From: Streptococcus suis
GTDB taxonomy: Bacteria; Bacillota; Bacilli; Lactobacillales; Streptococcaceae
Direction: 5' to 3'
NCBI GenBank assembly: GCA_029593465.1
Contig: JAKTNK010000004.1
Span: 61,332 to 125,331, forward strand
DNA: 64,000 nucleotides
Below are positions 44,637 through 52,192 of the stretch, piece by piece (position 1 is the first letter of the stretch; every line of letters starts with the position of its first letter). The notes beneath the pieces were generated by a model, which had not been told where the DNA came from, did no database searches, and was given only the letters and a program-made list of their open reading frames with translations. A program made the translations under genes and the position numbers.

Positions 44637-44973
44637 TAACAATACCTATAGGCTTATTATCTCCGAAACGGTACAAGAACAGTTAAGAAATATCAAAGAT
44701 TTTATTACTGATAGCTATTTTTCAGAGCAGGCAGGGGCTAACACGGTTAATAATATCCTTTACGGGTTGGAACGCCTTGAAGTTTTCCCAGAAGCGGGCT
44801 TTAATGCTGATGAACGTGTGGGGGAAACCATTTACCCGCCTTACGTTACCCGTTGCATTGTTTTAGGCGATTATTTAGCTTTCTATCACGTTTTAGAAGA
44901 CAAGAAAGCCGTTTTTATATCGGACATTATCCATAGCAAGCAGGACTACATAAGACTATTTAAGAAAAAATAA
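44626..44973 (+). CDS. RelE/ParE-family toxin
   Basis: The 115-residue protein has the RelE/ParE fold pattern: YRLIISETVQEQLRNIKDFI, then GLERLEVFPEAG and the C-terminal strand YHVLEDKKAVFISDIIHSKQDY with conserved Arg before F. RelE members cut mRNA on the ribosome and ParE members poison gyrase; sequence alone does not decide. The start is TTG 44626 behind GAGG. Likely stabilises the island together with the Fst-like unit. Confidence 0.85.
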   Translation: MVSDNNTYRLIISETVQEQLRNIKDFITDSYFSEQAGANTVNNILYGLERLEVFPEAGFNADERVGETIYPPYVTRCIVLGDYLAFYHVLEDKKAVFISDIIHSKQDYIRLFKKK

Positions 44974-45010
44974 GATGCCTATAAAAGGGAATCTATTTGA
45001 GAAGTCAAAC

Positions 45011-45126
45011 ATGTTTGTCACTTATCCAGCTTTATTTTATTATGACGATACAGGAACGATTTATCTTTGGCTGATGATGACCCTGAATTTTTAAATTTTA
45101 TTATGGGATTATTTGTGAAAGTGTGA
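45011..45126 (+). pseudogene. HicB-like antitoxin remnant
   Basis: ATG 45011 starts MFVTYPALFYYDDTG, the typical first strand of HicB antitoxins, and the frame then breaks; another frame gives DLSLADDDPEFLNFIMGLF and a stop at 45124-45126. Most of the protein is missing, and no hicA is present. Confidence 0.45.
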
Positions 45127-45131
45127 TTGCT

Positions 45132-45353
45132 ATGGATAAATTACATCAAACTTTAAGGAAAGAGTATGAGTCTCAAGAAAAGAAATATCTTGAGAAATTC
45201 GGTGAACATTCATTGGATAATGTTTCTGTTTGGGAGCCGCAAAGCTATCCTGATGACTGGAAAGACATTCTTCCAAGAGCAACAGATGAATTAAAAGTTG
45301 CAGTACAAACGGGTATTCCACTTGAAGAGGATCCAATGGATATTATTTACTAG
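45132..45353 (+). CDS. Hypothetical protein, last gene of the island
   Basis: The 73-residue acidic protein (MDKLHQTLRKEYESQEKKYL) has a helical N-terminal half and ends EEDPMDIIY. GTG 45123 is an alternative start. The ribosome binding site is poor. I do not recognise it; its position beside two toxin-antitoxin loci is suggestive only. Confidence 0.5.
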   Translation: MDKLHQTLRKEYESQEKKYLEKFGEHSLDNVSVWEPQSYPDDWKDILPRATDELKVAVQTGIPLEEDPMDIIY

Positions 45354-45373
45354 CACCTCCTCGGTGCTTTTTC
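45352..45373 (+). terminator. Terminator at the right end of the island
   Basis: AGCACC/GGTGCT with a five-base loop and a T5 tail overlaps the stop codon of the last island gene. It would stop island transcription before the host gene. Confidence 0.8.
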
Positions 45374-45470
45374 TTACGCACCCGTAGGGCGGGAACATGG
45401 TATAATAAAAAAAGCGTAGATGGTGCTACGCTAGTTTCTTGCCTGCTGAACTCATTATTTTTTACCAAAA

Positions 45471-45519
45471 AATTACCAAGTTTTTACCAAGTTTTGTGGG
45501 TTTTTATGACTTGGTAAAT
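45471..45519. repeat. Right integrase arm sites
   Basis: The 22-bp block 45471-45492 (two TTACCAAGT copies) is identical to 32165-32186. An inverted copy ACTTGGTAAATT lies at about 45509-45520 and a weaker TTTACCAAAA at about 45461-45470. Confidence 0.65.
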
Positions 45520-45537
45520 TGACTAATTTTGTATAAT
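45511..45537 (+). promoter_or_regulatory. Island-encoded promoter for the rRNA methyltransferase gene
   Basis: TTGGTA, 15 bases and TATAAT (45532-45537) lie inside the island. Transcription from about 45544 gives a 42-base leader with AAGGAA 7 bases before ATG 45586. The island therefore replaces the lost native promoter. Confidence 0.5.
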
Positions 45538-45585
45538 TGCCTTCGAGAAAAGGCTCTATGAACGCATTTGAATAAGGAACTTTGC

Positions 45586-45605
45586 ATGACTATTATAACC
45601 TCAAA
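45586..45605. repeat. attR core
   Basis: Exact copy of the 20-bp attL core; its first three bases are the start codon of the methyltransferase gene. Confidence 0.92.
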
Positions 45606-46326
45606 ATCCAATAATCTCATTAAAAAAACGAAGAAATTACGGCAAAAAAAATACCGACAGGATTCCTACCTCATTGAAGGTTGGCATCTTTTTGAAGAGG
45701 CTAGAAAATCAGGTGCTCATTTTCGGCATATTTTTGTTTTGCCTGATATGGTTGAGAGAGTACAAGAGAAAGGCGGCCTTGTCCTTGTCTCGCTTGATGT
45801 CTTGAAGGAGATTTCGGACACACCAACCCCTCAAGGGATTGTGGCAGAGGTGGTGTTAGAGCCAGTGCCATTGCCGAATTTTTCCCAAGGGCGTTACTTG
45901 GTTTTAGAAGATATTCAAGACCCTGGCAATCTAGGAACCATGATTCGAACGGCTGACGCCGCCGGTCTTGATGGTGTCATTTTATCGGATAAGTCAGCTG
46001 ATTTATATAATCCGAAGACTCTACGTTCCATGCAGGGCAGTCATTTTCATTTGCCTATTTACCGTTCGCCTCTAGCAGAAATTTTTGCGGAGATGAAGGC
46101 GGTTAATTTACCCATCTTAGCGACTACCTTGGCAGAACATTCTCTAGATTACAAATCGCTTGGTGACTTCGAGAAATTTGCCCTAGTCATGGGTAACGAA
46201 GGTCAAGGGATTAGTCGGCACACAGCCCATGTAGCTGACCAATTGATTCACATCACCATGCCAGGGCAAGCAGAAAGTTTGAACGTAGCTGTTGCAGCAG
46301 GTATAGTGCTTTTTAGCTTACTTTAA
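45586..46326 (+). CDS. SpoU/TrmH-family 2'-O RNA methyltransferase
   Basis: The 246-residue protein has an N-terminal SpoU substrate-binding domain and a C-terminal knotted SPOUT domain with LEDIQDPGNLGTMIRTADAAG (motif 1), ALVMGNEGQGIS (motif 2) and IPMPG-like ITMPGQAESLNVAVAAGI (motif 3). It methylates ribose 2'-OH in rRNA or tRNA. ATG 45586, the first base of attR, is the start; the insertion leaves the protein unchanged but exchanges its promoter and leader. A TTG at 45568 is unlikely because the attachment core marks the conserved start. Confidence 0.92.
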   Translation: MTIITSKSNNLIKKTKKLRQKKYRQDSYLIEGWHLFEEARKSGAHFRHIFVLPDMVERVQEKGGLVLVSLDVLKEISDTPTPQGIVAEVVLEPVPLPNFSQGRYLVLEDIQDPGNLGTMIRTADAAGLDGVILSDKSADLYNPKTLRSMQGSHFHLPIYRSPLAEIFAEMKAVNLPILATTLAEHSLDYKSLGDFEKFALVMGNEGQGISRHTAHVADQLIHITMPGQAESLNVAVAAGIVLFSLL

Positions 46327-46366
46327 GTTAATATGGTATAATGTTAGTCTGGAAGAGGTGAATACT

Positions 46367-46870
46367 ATGAAAGACTACCAAAAAGATGCTGAGTTTATGA
46401 AGCTAGTTGGGCATCTCATTGAGCACCCACGCTTCCAAAAACTAGATGGCATTGTTCAGCATAAGCATTCGACTCGTATGGAACATTCTATTAATGTGGC
46501 TTATACCAGCTATAAGATTGCTCGTAAGCTCGGCTGGGATAAAAAGAGTACCGCACGAGGGGGTCTTCTTCATGACTTTTTTTACTACGACTGGCGGGTA
46601 ACTAAGTTCAATAAAAGTCATGTTTGGGTACACCCTAGAATTGCTGTTCGCAATGCTAAGAAGTTAACAGCTTTGACTAAAAAAGAAGAGGATATTATCC
46701 TCAAACACATGTGGGGAGCTACGTTAGCTTTTCCACGCTACAAAGAGTCCTATATTGTGACCATGGTTGATAAGTATTGGGCGGTTAAGGAAGCGACTAT
46801 TCCGATGCGTCGTGCCTTACGAAAGCCCATTCGCTTTAGTCGCAAATTTTTAGGAAGCCATAATCATTAA
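46367..46870 (+). CDS. HD-domain phosphohydrolase-like protein
   Basis: The 167-residue protein has an HD signature: His in [15 protein letters not shown] pair in [12 protein letters not shown], and a later His/Asp ([15 protein letters not shown]). Streptococcal members are annotated as HD-superfamily hydrolases of unknown substrate. ATG 46367 has AGAGGTGA upstream. It lies between the rRNA methyltransferase and a BI-1 protein. Confidence 0.85.
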   Translation: MKDYQKDAEFMKLVGHLIEHPRFQKLDGIVQHKHSTRMEHSINVAYTSYKIARKLGWDKKSTARGGLLHDFFYYDWRVTKFNKSHVWVHPRIAVRNAKKLTALTKKEEDIILKHMWGATLAFPRYKESYIVTMVDKYWAVKEATIPMRRALRKPIRFSRKFLGSHNH

Positions 46871-46892
46871 TTTAGAAAAGGATGATAATATT

Positions 46893-47582
46893 ATGAACGA
46901 CAATCTTATTTATACGGAATCACAAGATGGCTTATCAGCCTTCTTTACCAAAATTTACAGTTTAGTTGGTGTTGGTATTGGATTATCAGCATTTGCATCT
47001 TGGCTGATGCTCTATCCTTTCCAGCAAAATCTCGTCACTATTATGACCGAGTATTCTTTTGTTTACATGGGAGCCTTTCTAGTAGAGCTCGTCTTGGTCT
47101 TTTTAGCCTCTAATGCTGCTCGTAAAAATACCCCTGCTGCTTTACCGCTCTTTTTAACCTATTCAGCCTTGAATGGCTTTACGTTAAGCTTTATTGTTGC
47201 GCAATATGCCCAAGCACGAGTGCTTCAAGCCTTTGTGAGTTCAGCTCTTGTTTTCTTTGTTATGGCAGCTGTTGGAGCAACCATCAAAAAAGATTTATCA
47301 GGAATGGCTAAAGCGCTTATGGCGGCTTTAATAGGCATTATTGTGGCTAGCCTCATCAATATGTTTATTGGAAGTGGGACGATGAGTTTTGTGATTAGCC
47401 TTGTATCGGTCTTTATTTTTTCAGGCTTGATTGCCTATGATAACCAACTGATTAAACGTGTTTACCAACAAACAGGTGGTAATGTTCAAAACGGTTGGGC
47501 AATCTCCATGGCTCTTAGTCTTTATTTAGACTTTATTAACTTATTCTTGAGCTTACTTCGTCTTTTTGGGCGTAATGATTAA
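46893..47582 (+). CDS. Bax inhibitor-1/YccA-family membrane protein
   Basis: The 229-residue protein has seven membrane helices and the family features [26 protein letters not shown] (with conserved Asp) and [21 protein letters not shown] near the end. Bacterial members (YetJ) are pH-sensitive calcium leak channels or FtsH partners. AAAGGATG precedes ATG 46893. A terminator follows. Confidence 0.92.
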   Translation: MNDNLIYTESQDGLSAFFTKIYSLVGVGIGLSAFASWLMLYPFQQNLVTIMTEYSFVYMGAFLVELVLVFLASNAARKNTPAALPLFLTYSALNGFTLSFIVAQYAQARVLQAFVSSALVFFVMAAVGATIKKDLSGMAKALMAALIGIIVASLINMFIGSGTMSFVISLVSVFIFSGLIAYDNQLIKRVYQQTGGNVQNGWAISMALSLYLDFINLFLSLLRLFGRND

Positions 47583-47636
47583 GATGTCTCTGAGTTATCT
47601 CTAGCTCTTTCCAAATCTTAATAAGACATACTTTAG

Positions 47637-47677
47637 GGGGCTTGGGTCTGTGTCAAACAGAGCCAAGTCCCTTTTTT
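47637..47677 (+). terminator. Terminator after the BI-1 gene
   Basis: A stem with GGGGCTTGG/CCAAGTCCC and an inner TCTGT/ACAGA, followed by six T. The outer stem has one G-T pair. Confidence 0.88.
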
Positions 47678-47795
47678 GCTATGATTAATACGATCATTAT
47701 AACTAAAAACCCCATCAGACCAAGGGGCTAATAGGGTAGAAAATCGTTATTGATGATAGAAAGTCTTACCTTTGCCAAACGACAGAATATTGTGA

Positions 47796-48722
47796 TTAAT
47801 CAAACTCATAAAGTGGTGTCGATAGGTAACGTTCACCATTATCCGGTAGGAGGGCTAGTACTGTCTTGCCCTTGCCTAGTTCTTTAGCTTTTTCAATAGC
47901 AGCAAATACTGCTGCCCCAGAAGAGATGCCCATCAAGAACCCTTCTTGCCCACCGATTTGTCGACTGGTTTTAAGGGCATCACTTGATGTGACCCGGATG
48001 ATTTGCTGGTAAGCACTGGTATCTAAAACCTCAGGAATGAATCCTGCAGAGATACCTTGGATTTTATGTGGGGCAGGCGACTCACCAGATAAAACGGCGG
48101 ATTCGTCAGCTTCTACAGCAATGATTTCAATCTCAGGGTTTGCTTGTCTTAAGACAGAGGAAACACCGGTGATAGTGCCACCTGTACCGACACCTGATAC
48201 AAAAGCATCAAGTCCTGTTTCGCCGAAAGCGGCTAGAATTTCTTGACTAGTTGTTTCTTCGTGAACTTTAGGGTTGGAAGGATTGGTAAATTGCATGGGC
48301 ATAAAGGCTTGCCGTTCTTTGGCGATGGTCTTAGCCTTAGCGATGGCTCCTGCCATTCCTTCATTGCCAGGAGTCAAAACTAACTCAGCCCCATAGGCTC
48401 GAATCAATTTTTGCCGTTCAATACTCATGCTATCTGGCATCACGATAACCACATGATAGCCTTTGGCAGCTCCAACCCATGATAAGCCGATACCAGTATT
48501 CCCAGAAGTGGGTTCGACAATGGTGTCACCTGGTTTGATGATGCCAGCTGTTTCGGCGTCGTTAATCATTTGTAAAGCGATGCGGTCTTTGACAGAAGAC
48601 CCTGGATTAAAAGATTCAAGTTTGACGTAAACGTCAGCAGCGTCCTGAGGAACAATACGGTTTAACTTGACGATAGGTGTCTGTCCAACGAGTTCAGTGA
48701 TATCTTGATAAATATTTGCCAT
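47796..48722 (-). CDS. cysK: Cysteine synthase A (O-acetylserine sulfhydrylase)
   Basis: The 308-residue PLP enzyme makes cysteine from O-acetylserine and sulfide. The PLP lysine lies in [12 protein letters not shown], the phosphate/substrate loop is [12 protein letters not shown], and GTGGTITG binds the PLP phosphate. The true start is ATG 48722 (MANIYQDI) after AGGAGAAATAGG; a longer frame upstream is spurious. TATACT lies in the leader as a probable -10. It is monocistronic or with yigZ. Confidence 0.95.
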   Translation of the reverse strand: MANIYQDITELVGQTPIVKLNRIVPQDAADVYVKLESFNPGSSVKDRIALQMINDAETAGIIKPGDTIVEPTSGNTGIGLSWVGAAKGYHVVIVMPDSMSIERQKLIRAYGAELVLTPGNEGMAGAIAKAKTIAKERQAFMPMQFTNPSNPKVHEETTSQEILAAFGETGLDAFVSGVGTGGTITGVSSVLRQANPEIEIIAVEADESAVLSGESPAPHKIQGISAGFIPEVLDTSAYQQIIRVTSSDALKTSRQIGGQEGFLMGISSGAAVFAAIEKAKELGKGKTVLALLPDNGERYLSTPLYEFD

Positions 48723-48823
48723 CCTATTTCTCCTATTGAAGTGCTTAGTTATTAGTATAAAATGTCTCACCAAACTTGTAAAATAACAATTCCTTATCAA
48801 GCGATAAGGAATTGTTATCAATG

Positions 48824-49450
48824 TTATACAGGTACTTCGATGATTGTAGAATCAATAGCGTGATAGGTCACCTTACCTTGGTAAAAATCAATCAAGGCTT
48901 CTTCGACGCTTTTAACGGCATCAGGGTCAGTATAGATATCGGTCGTGATGTTATCTAAAAACTGCGTATTGCATTCGACTAGTTTCTCTTGTGCTAAAAA
49001 GTTTGCATAGATTTGGTATTGTGGATAAGTTAAGGTCAGGCGGAGTCCAGCTTGTTCTTTGACGCTAACTATCCCAGTCTGGCTTAAAGCATTAGCGACA
49101 CTGCCAGCATAAGCGCGGATAAGCCCGCCAGCCCCTAGCTTGATGCCACCGAAATAGCGTGTCACAACAGTGACAACATTGGTCAGTTCCTGTTTTTCAA
49201 GCACAGTAAGCATAGGAACACCAGCTGTACCGCTAGGCTCACCGTCATCGCTTGAACGTTTGATTTCGCTATTATCACCAATAATCATTGCACTGCAAGA
49301 ATGGTTTGCTTTATAATGCTCTTTTTTGATGCTGTTGATAAATTGCCGAGCATCATCCTCGGTTGTGACTCGCTTCAAATGACAAATAAAGCGTGATTTT
49401 TTGATATCTTCTTCGGTTATGTTATCACGTTTAATCGTTTTATAATTCAT
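48824..49450 (-). CDS. yigZ: YigZ/IMPACT-family protein
   Basis: The 208-residue protein has an N-terminal IMPACT domain ([58 protein letters not shown]) and a C-terminal DUF1949 ferredoxin-like domain. YigZ homologues bind nucleic acid or act near translation stress. No ribosome binding site precedes ATG 49450; a TGGTACAAT element 6 bases upstream predicts a leaderless mRNA. The gene is divergent from comFA with only 46 bases between start codons. Confidence 0.92.
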   Translation of the reverse strand: MNYKTIKRDNITEEDIKKSRFICHLKRVTTEDDARQFINSIKKEHYKANHSCSAMIIGDNSEIKRSSDDGEPSGTAGVPMLTVLEKQELTNVVTVVTRYFGGIKLGAGGLIRAYAGSVANALSQTGIVSVKEQAGLRLTLTYPQYQIYANFLAQEKLVECNTQFLDNITTDIYTDPDAVKSVEEALIDFYQGKVTYHAIDSTIIEVPV

Positions 49451-49456
49451 AATAAA

Positions 49457-49488
49457 ATTGTACCACATTTCAACGAAATCTACGAATA
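49457..49488. promoter_or_regulatory. Divergent yigZ promoter and comFA cin-box
   Basis: TACGAATA (49481-49488) is the perfect cin-box of the competence sigma factor ComX/SigX, 8 bases before comFA ATG 49497. On the minus strand the yigZ extended -10 (TACAAT, complement of 49457-49462) lies 6 bases from its start codon, and its -35 position falls on the cin-box. Confidence 0.85.
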
Positions 49489-49496
49489 GATAAGTG

Positions 49497-50795
49497 ATGA
49501 CAATCATTAAACATAAGAATGGCTGTTGGTTCGCTGGTTCAGACTTAACTGAAGTTGAAAAAGAAGAAGCGATTAAGCTACCAACGATGCTAATAGAAAA
49601 TAATCAAAAGAAATGTTTTCGGTGCGCTAGTAAGATACACACGACTTGGCGATTACCTGATGGTACCTCTTATTGTCGAAACTGCCTATTGCTAGGGCGT
49701 TTGACAGAAGATGATTACTTGTACTATTTTCCCCCACAAGTGTTTCCAAAAGGTCAAAGCTTACGGTGGCAAGGGACATTAACCAAGTACCAAGCAGAGG
49801 TTTCAAATGGTCTGGTGCTAGCCTTTGATCAAAAGAAAGATAGTCTTGTTCATGCTGTAACAGGAGCGGGAAAGACGGAGATGATTTACCAGGTTGTTGC
49901 CAAAGTCCTCGACCAAGGAGGACAGGTTTGTCTAGCGAGTCCACGCATTGATGTTTGCTTAGAACTCTATCAGCGCTTATCAACTGATTTCGCTTGTTCA
50001 ATAGATTTGTTACATGGCGAGTCAGAACCTTACCGTGGCGCACCTCTTGTCATTGCGACGACTCATCAACTATTAAAGTTCTATCATTGCTTTGATCTGA
50101 TTCTGGTGGACGAAGTGGATGCTTTTCCTTATCTAGATAACGAAACGCTCTACTATGCGGTTAAAACGGCTAAAAAAGAGTCTGGAGTAACCATCTTTAT
50201 GACCGCAACGTCAACTGAGGCGTTGGACCGTCAGGTCATGAAGGGAGAGTTACAACGCCTGACCCTATCAAGGCGTTTTCATGGCAATCCTTTAATTGTT
50301 CCTAGAATGATATGGTTATCGGGTCTAGAGAGAAAGGTAGCGAAAGGGAAAATACCACTTACCTTAAAATACTATCTCAAAAAACAGTTGCAGACAGACT
50401 TTCCTTTGTTACTGTTTGTGCCAGACATTGCTTTTGGAATACGATTACGAGATGTACTGCAAAAATGTTTTCCTCAGCTTCGGATAGGTTTTGTAGCCAG
50501 CACGAGCGAAAATCGTTTGGATTTGGTTGAACAGTTTAGACAAGGGAAACTGCGGATATTAGTTACCACTACTATTTTGGAAAGAGGGGTTACCTTTCCT
50601 AAAGTTGATGTTTTTGTACTCTTAGCCCATCACCGCTTGTTCAATAGTTCCAGTCTGATTCAAATTGGTGGACGAGTCGGAAGGTCTTTAGAGAGGCCGA
50701 CGGGAGATTTGTTCTTTTTTCATGAAGGTTTGACGAAGTCCATGATAAAAGCGAAACGAGATATTCAAACCATGAATCAAAAAGGAGGTTTTTAA
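49497..50795 (+). CDS. comFA: Late competence DNA-uptake helicase ComFA
   Basis: The 432-residue DEAD-box-like translocase powers import of single-stranded DNA during transformation. An N-terminal four-cysteine zinc finger (CFRCASKI...YCRNCLL, about 39-65) precedes the motor: AVTGAGKTEM (Walker A), LVDEVDAFPY (DEVD box), TATSTEALD (motif III) and QIGGRVGRS (motif VI). ATG 49497 is preceded by GTG 49494; the cin-box lies so close that the mRNA is near-leaderless. Its stop overlaps comFC by one base. Confidence 0.93.
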   Translation: MTIIKHKNGCWFAGSDLTEVEKEEAIKLPTMLIENNQKKCFRCASKIHTTWRLPDGTSYCRNCLLLGRLTEDDYLYYFPPQVFPKGQSLRWQGTLTKYQAEVSNGLVLAFDQKKDSLVHAVTGAGKTEMIYQVVAKVLDQGGQVCLASPRIDVCLELYQRLSTDFACSIDLLHGESEPYRGAPLVIATTHQLLKFYHCFDLILVDEVDAFPYLDNETLYYAVKTAKKESGVTIFMTATSTEALDRQVMKGELQRLTLSRRFHGNPLIVPRMIWLSGLERKVAKGKIPLTLKYYLKKQLQTDFPLLLFVPDIAFGIRLRDVLQKCFPQLRIGFVASTSENRLDLVEQFRQGKLRILVTTTILERGVTFPKVDVFVLLAHHRLFNSSSLIQIGGRVGRSLERPTGDLFFFHEGLTKSMIKAKRDIQTMNQKGGF

Positions 50796-51457
50796 TGCAG
50801 TGCCCAAACTGTCAAACATTTGTACGGCCTAAATTACGTTTTACGGATATCTTAGTGTTGAAAAAAGATGATACAACCCTCTGTCCATCGTGCTTTGAAA
50901 GCTTTGAGCGCATTGACTTGGAACATTGCCCTAATTGCTATAAACCTCAGGAACGTGAGCAGTGTTTAGACTGTATTGCATGGGATAAAAAAGGGCATCA
51001 CGTGAGGCATCAGAGCCTTTATGCTTATAATCAAGCTATGAAAGATTATTTTTCCCGCTTTAAATTTCAAGGGGATTATCTTTTAGGGCAACAGTTTAAA
51101 AAAGAATTAAAAGAGGCACTAGGGAACTACAAGGAATATACAATTGTTCCAATTCCCATTAGTGACGCGCGGAAAGAGCTCAGACGGTTTAACCAAGTAG
51201 AGGCTTTGTTAGATGCTGCTCAAGTGCCTTATCAATCTCTACTTGAAAAAGACGATACTTTGGCACAATCGTCTAAAAGTAAAAAAGAGCGCCTACAGAC
51301 AAAACAGGCATTTCGACTCAAAAAAGATGTTTCACTACCGCAAAAAATTCTGATTGTTGATGATATCTACACAACTGGACAGACGCTCTATCTTGCTACG
51401 TTATTATTCCAGCAACATGGTGTCAGAGATGTCAAAAGTTTTAGTTTGGCCAGATAG
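50795..51457 (+). CDS. comFC: Competence protein ComFC (phosphoribosyltransferase-like)
   Basis: The 220-residue protein has N-terminal zinc-finger cysteines (CPNC, CPSC, CPNC, CLDC) and a C-terminal type I phosphoribosyltransferase domain with the PRPP loop ILIVDDIYTTGQTL. It partners ComFA during DNA uptake. AAAGGAGG lies in the end of comFA, and the ATG overlaps its TAA by one base. Confidence 0.93.
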   Translation: MQCPNCQTFVRPKLRFTDILVLKKDDTTLCPSCFESFERIDLEHCPNCYKPQEREQCLDCIAWDKKGHHVRHQSLYAYNQAMKDYFSRFKFQGDYLLGQQFKKELKEALGNYKEYTIVPIPISDARKELRRFNQVEALLDAAQVPYQSLLEKDDTLAQSSKSKKERLQTKQAFRLKKDVSLPQKILIVDDIYTTGQTLYLATLLFQQHGVRDVKSFSLAR

Positions 51458-51470
51458 ATGATTTTTAAAC

Positions 51471-51520
51471 TTGCAAATTTTCATGAAAGCGATATAATAT
51501 AAGTATAGAAAGCGTTTTAG
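51471..51520 (+). promoter_or_regulatory. hpf promoter with cre-like site
   Basis: TTGCAA (51471-51476), 16 bases, TATAAT (51493-51498). AGAAAGCGTTTTAG at 51507-51520, right after the start point, resembles a CcpA cre box (11 of 14 positions of TGAAAGCGTTTTCA); a half-match TGAAAGCGAT is at 51484-51493. Confidence 0.55.
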
Positions 51521-51541
51521 GCGCAAGAAAGAAGGTATCTT

Positions 51542-52090
51542 ATGATTAAATATAGTATCCGTGGTGAAAACATTGAAGTAACAGATGCAATCCGCAATTA
51601 TGTTGAATCAAAGGTTTCAAAAATTGAAAAATATTTCAATGCAGATCAAGAATTAGATGCACGCGTAAATTTGAAAGTTTACCGTGAAAAAACTGCTAAA
51701 GTTGAAGTAACTATTCCTCTTGGTTCGGTGACCCTTCGCGCAGAAGACGTTTCACAAGATATGTACGGTTCTATTGATTTGGTTGTTGATAAGATTGAGC
51801 GTCAAATTCGTAAAAACAAAACAAAGATTGCAAAAAAACATCGTGAAAAAGTACCAACTGCACAAGTTTTCACGCCAGAGTTTGAAAAAGAATTAATTGA
51901 AGAAGCACAAGCGACACGTATTGTACGCACTAAAAATGTCAGCCTAAAACCGATGGACATTGAAGAAGCTATCTTACAAATGGATCTTTTAGGACACGAT
52001 TTCTTTATCTTTACAGATTCAGAAGATGGTCAAACCAATGTACTGTACAAACGCGAGGATGGCGAATACGGTCTAATTGAAGCTAAATAA
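51542..52090 (+). CDS. hpf: Long-form ribosome hibernation promoting factor
   Basis: The 182-residue protein has the N-terminal HPF/YfiA ribosome-binding domain (KYSIRGENIEVTDAIRNYVE to about 105) and the C-terminal dimerisation domain (about 125-182, KNVSLKPMDIEEAILQMDLLGHDFF) that joins two 70S into 100S particles. It acts in stationary phase. Strong own promoter, GAAGG site and terminator make it monocistronic although it follows comFC, as in other streptococci. Confidence 0.95.
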   Translation: MIKYSIRGENIEVTDAIRNYVESKVSKIEKYFNADQELDARVNLKVYREKTAKVEVTIPLGSVTLRAEDVSQDMYGSIDLVVDKIERQIRKNKTKIAKKHREKVPTAQVFTPEFEKELIEEAQATRIVRTKNVSLKPMDIEEAILQMDLLGHDFFIFTDSEDGQTNVLYKREDGEYGLIEAK

Positions 52091-52094
52091 TGCC

Positions 52095-52130
52095 ATAATA
52101 CCCAAGTTCTATCTTGGGTATTATTTTTTT
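52095..52130 (+). terminator. hpf terminator
   Basis: ATAATACCCAAG/CTTGGGTATTAT, a 12-bp perfect stem with a six-base loop and T run. Confidence 0.92.
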
Positions 52131-52192
52131 ACTCGTTTAATACCAGCTATATAAGTCCCCAATACAAATCAGCATCCTTTTTGCTCAAATGC

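Larger units (their letters stand above)
32096..45605. mobile_element. Integrated phage satellite / PICI-like chromosomal island (about 13.5 kb)
   Basis: The island is bounded by an exact 20-bp direct repeat (attL 32096-32115, attR 45586-45605). Its order is that of phage-inducible islands: integrase and repressor on the minus strand, divergent Cro-like and Rha-like genes, small regulators, a Rep/helicase with iteron origin, then late-regulator-like genes and toxin-antitoxin genes. I found no terminase, capsid or portal gene, so it would need a helper phage. Several genes hold single stop codons or frameshifts, suggesting a decaying copy. It sits exactly at the start codon of the rRNA methyltransferase gene without disrupting its coding sequence. 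Confidence 0.9.
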
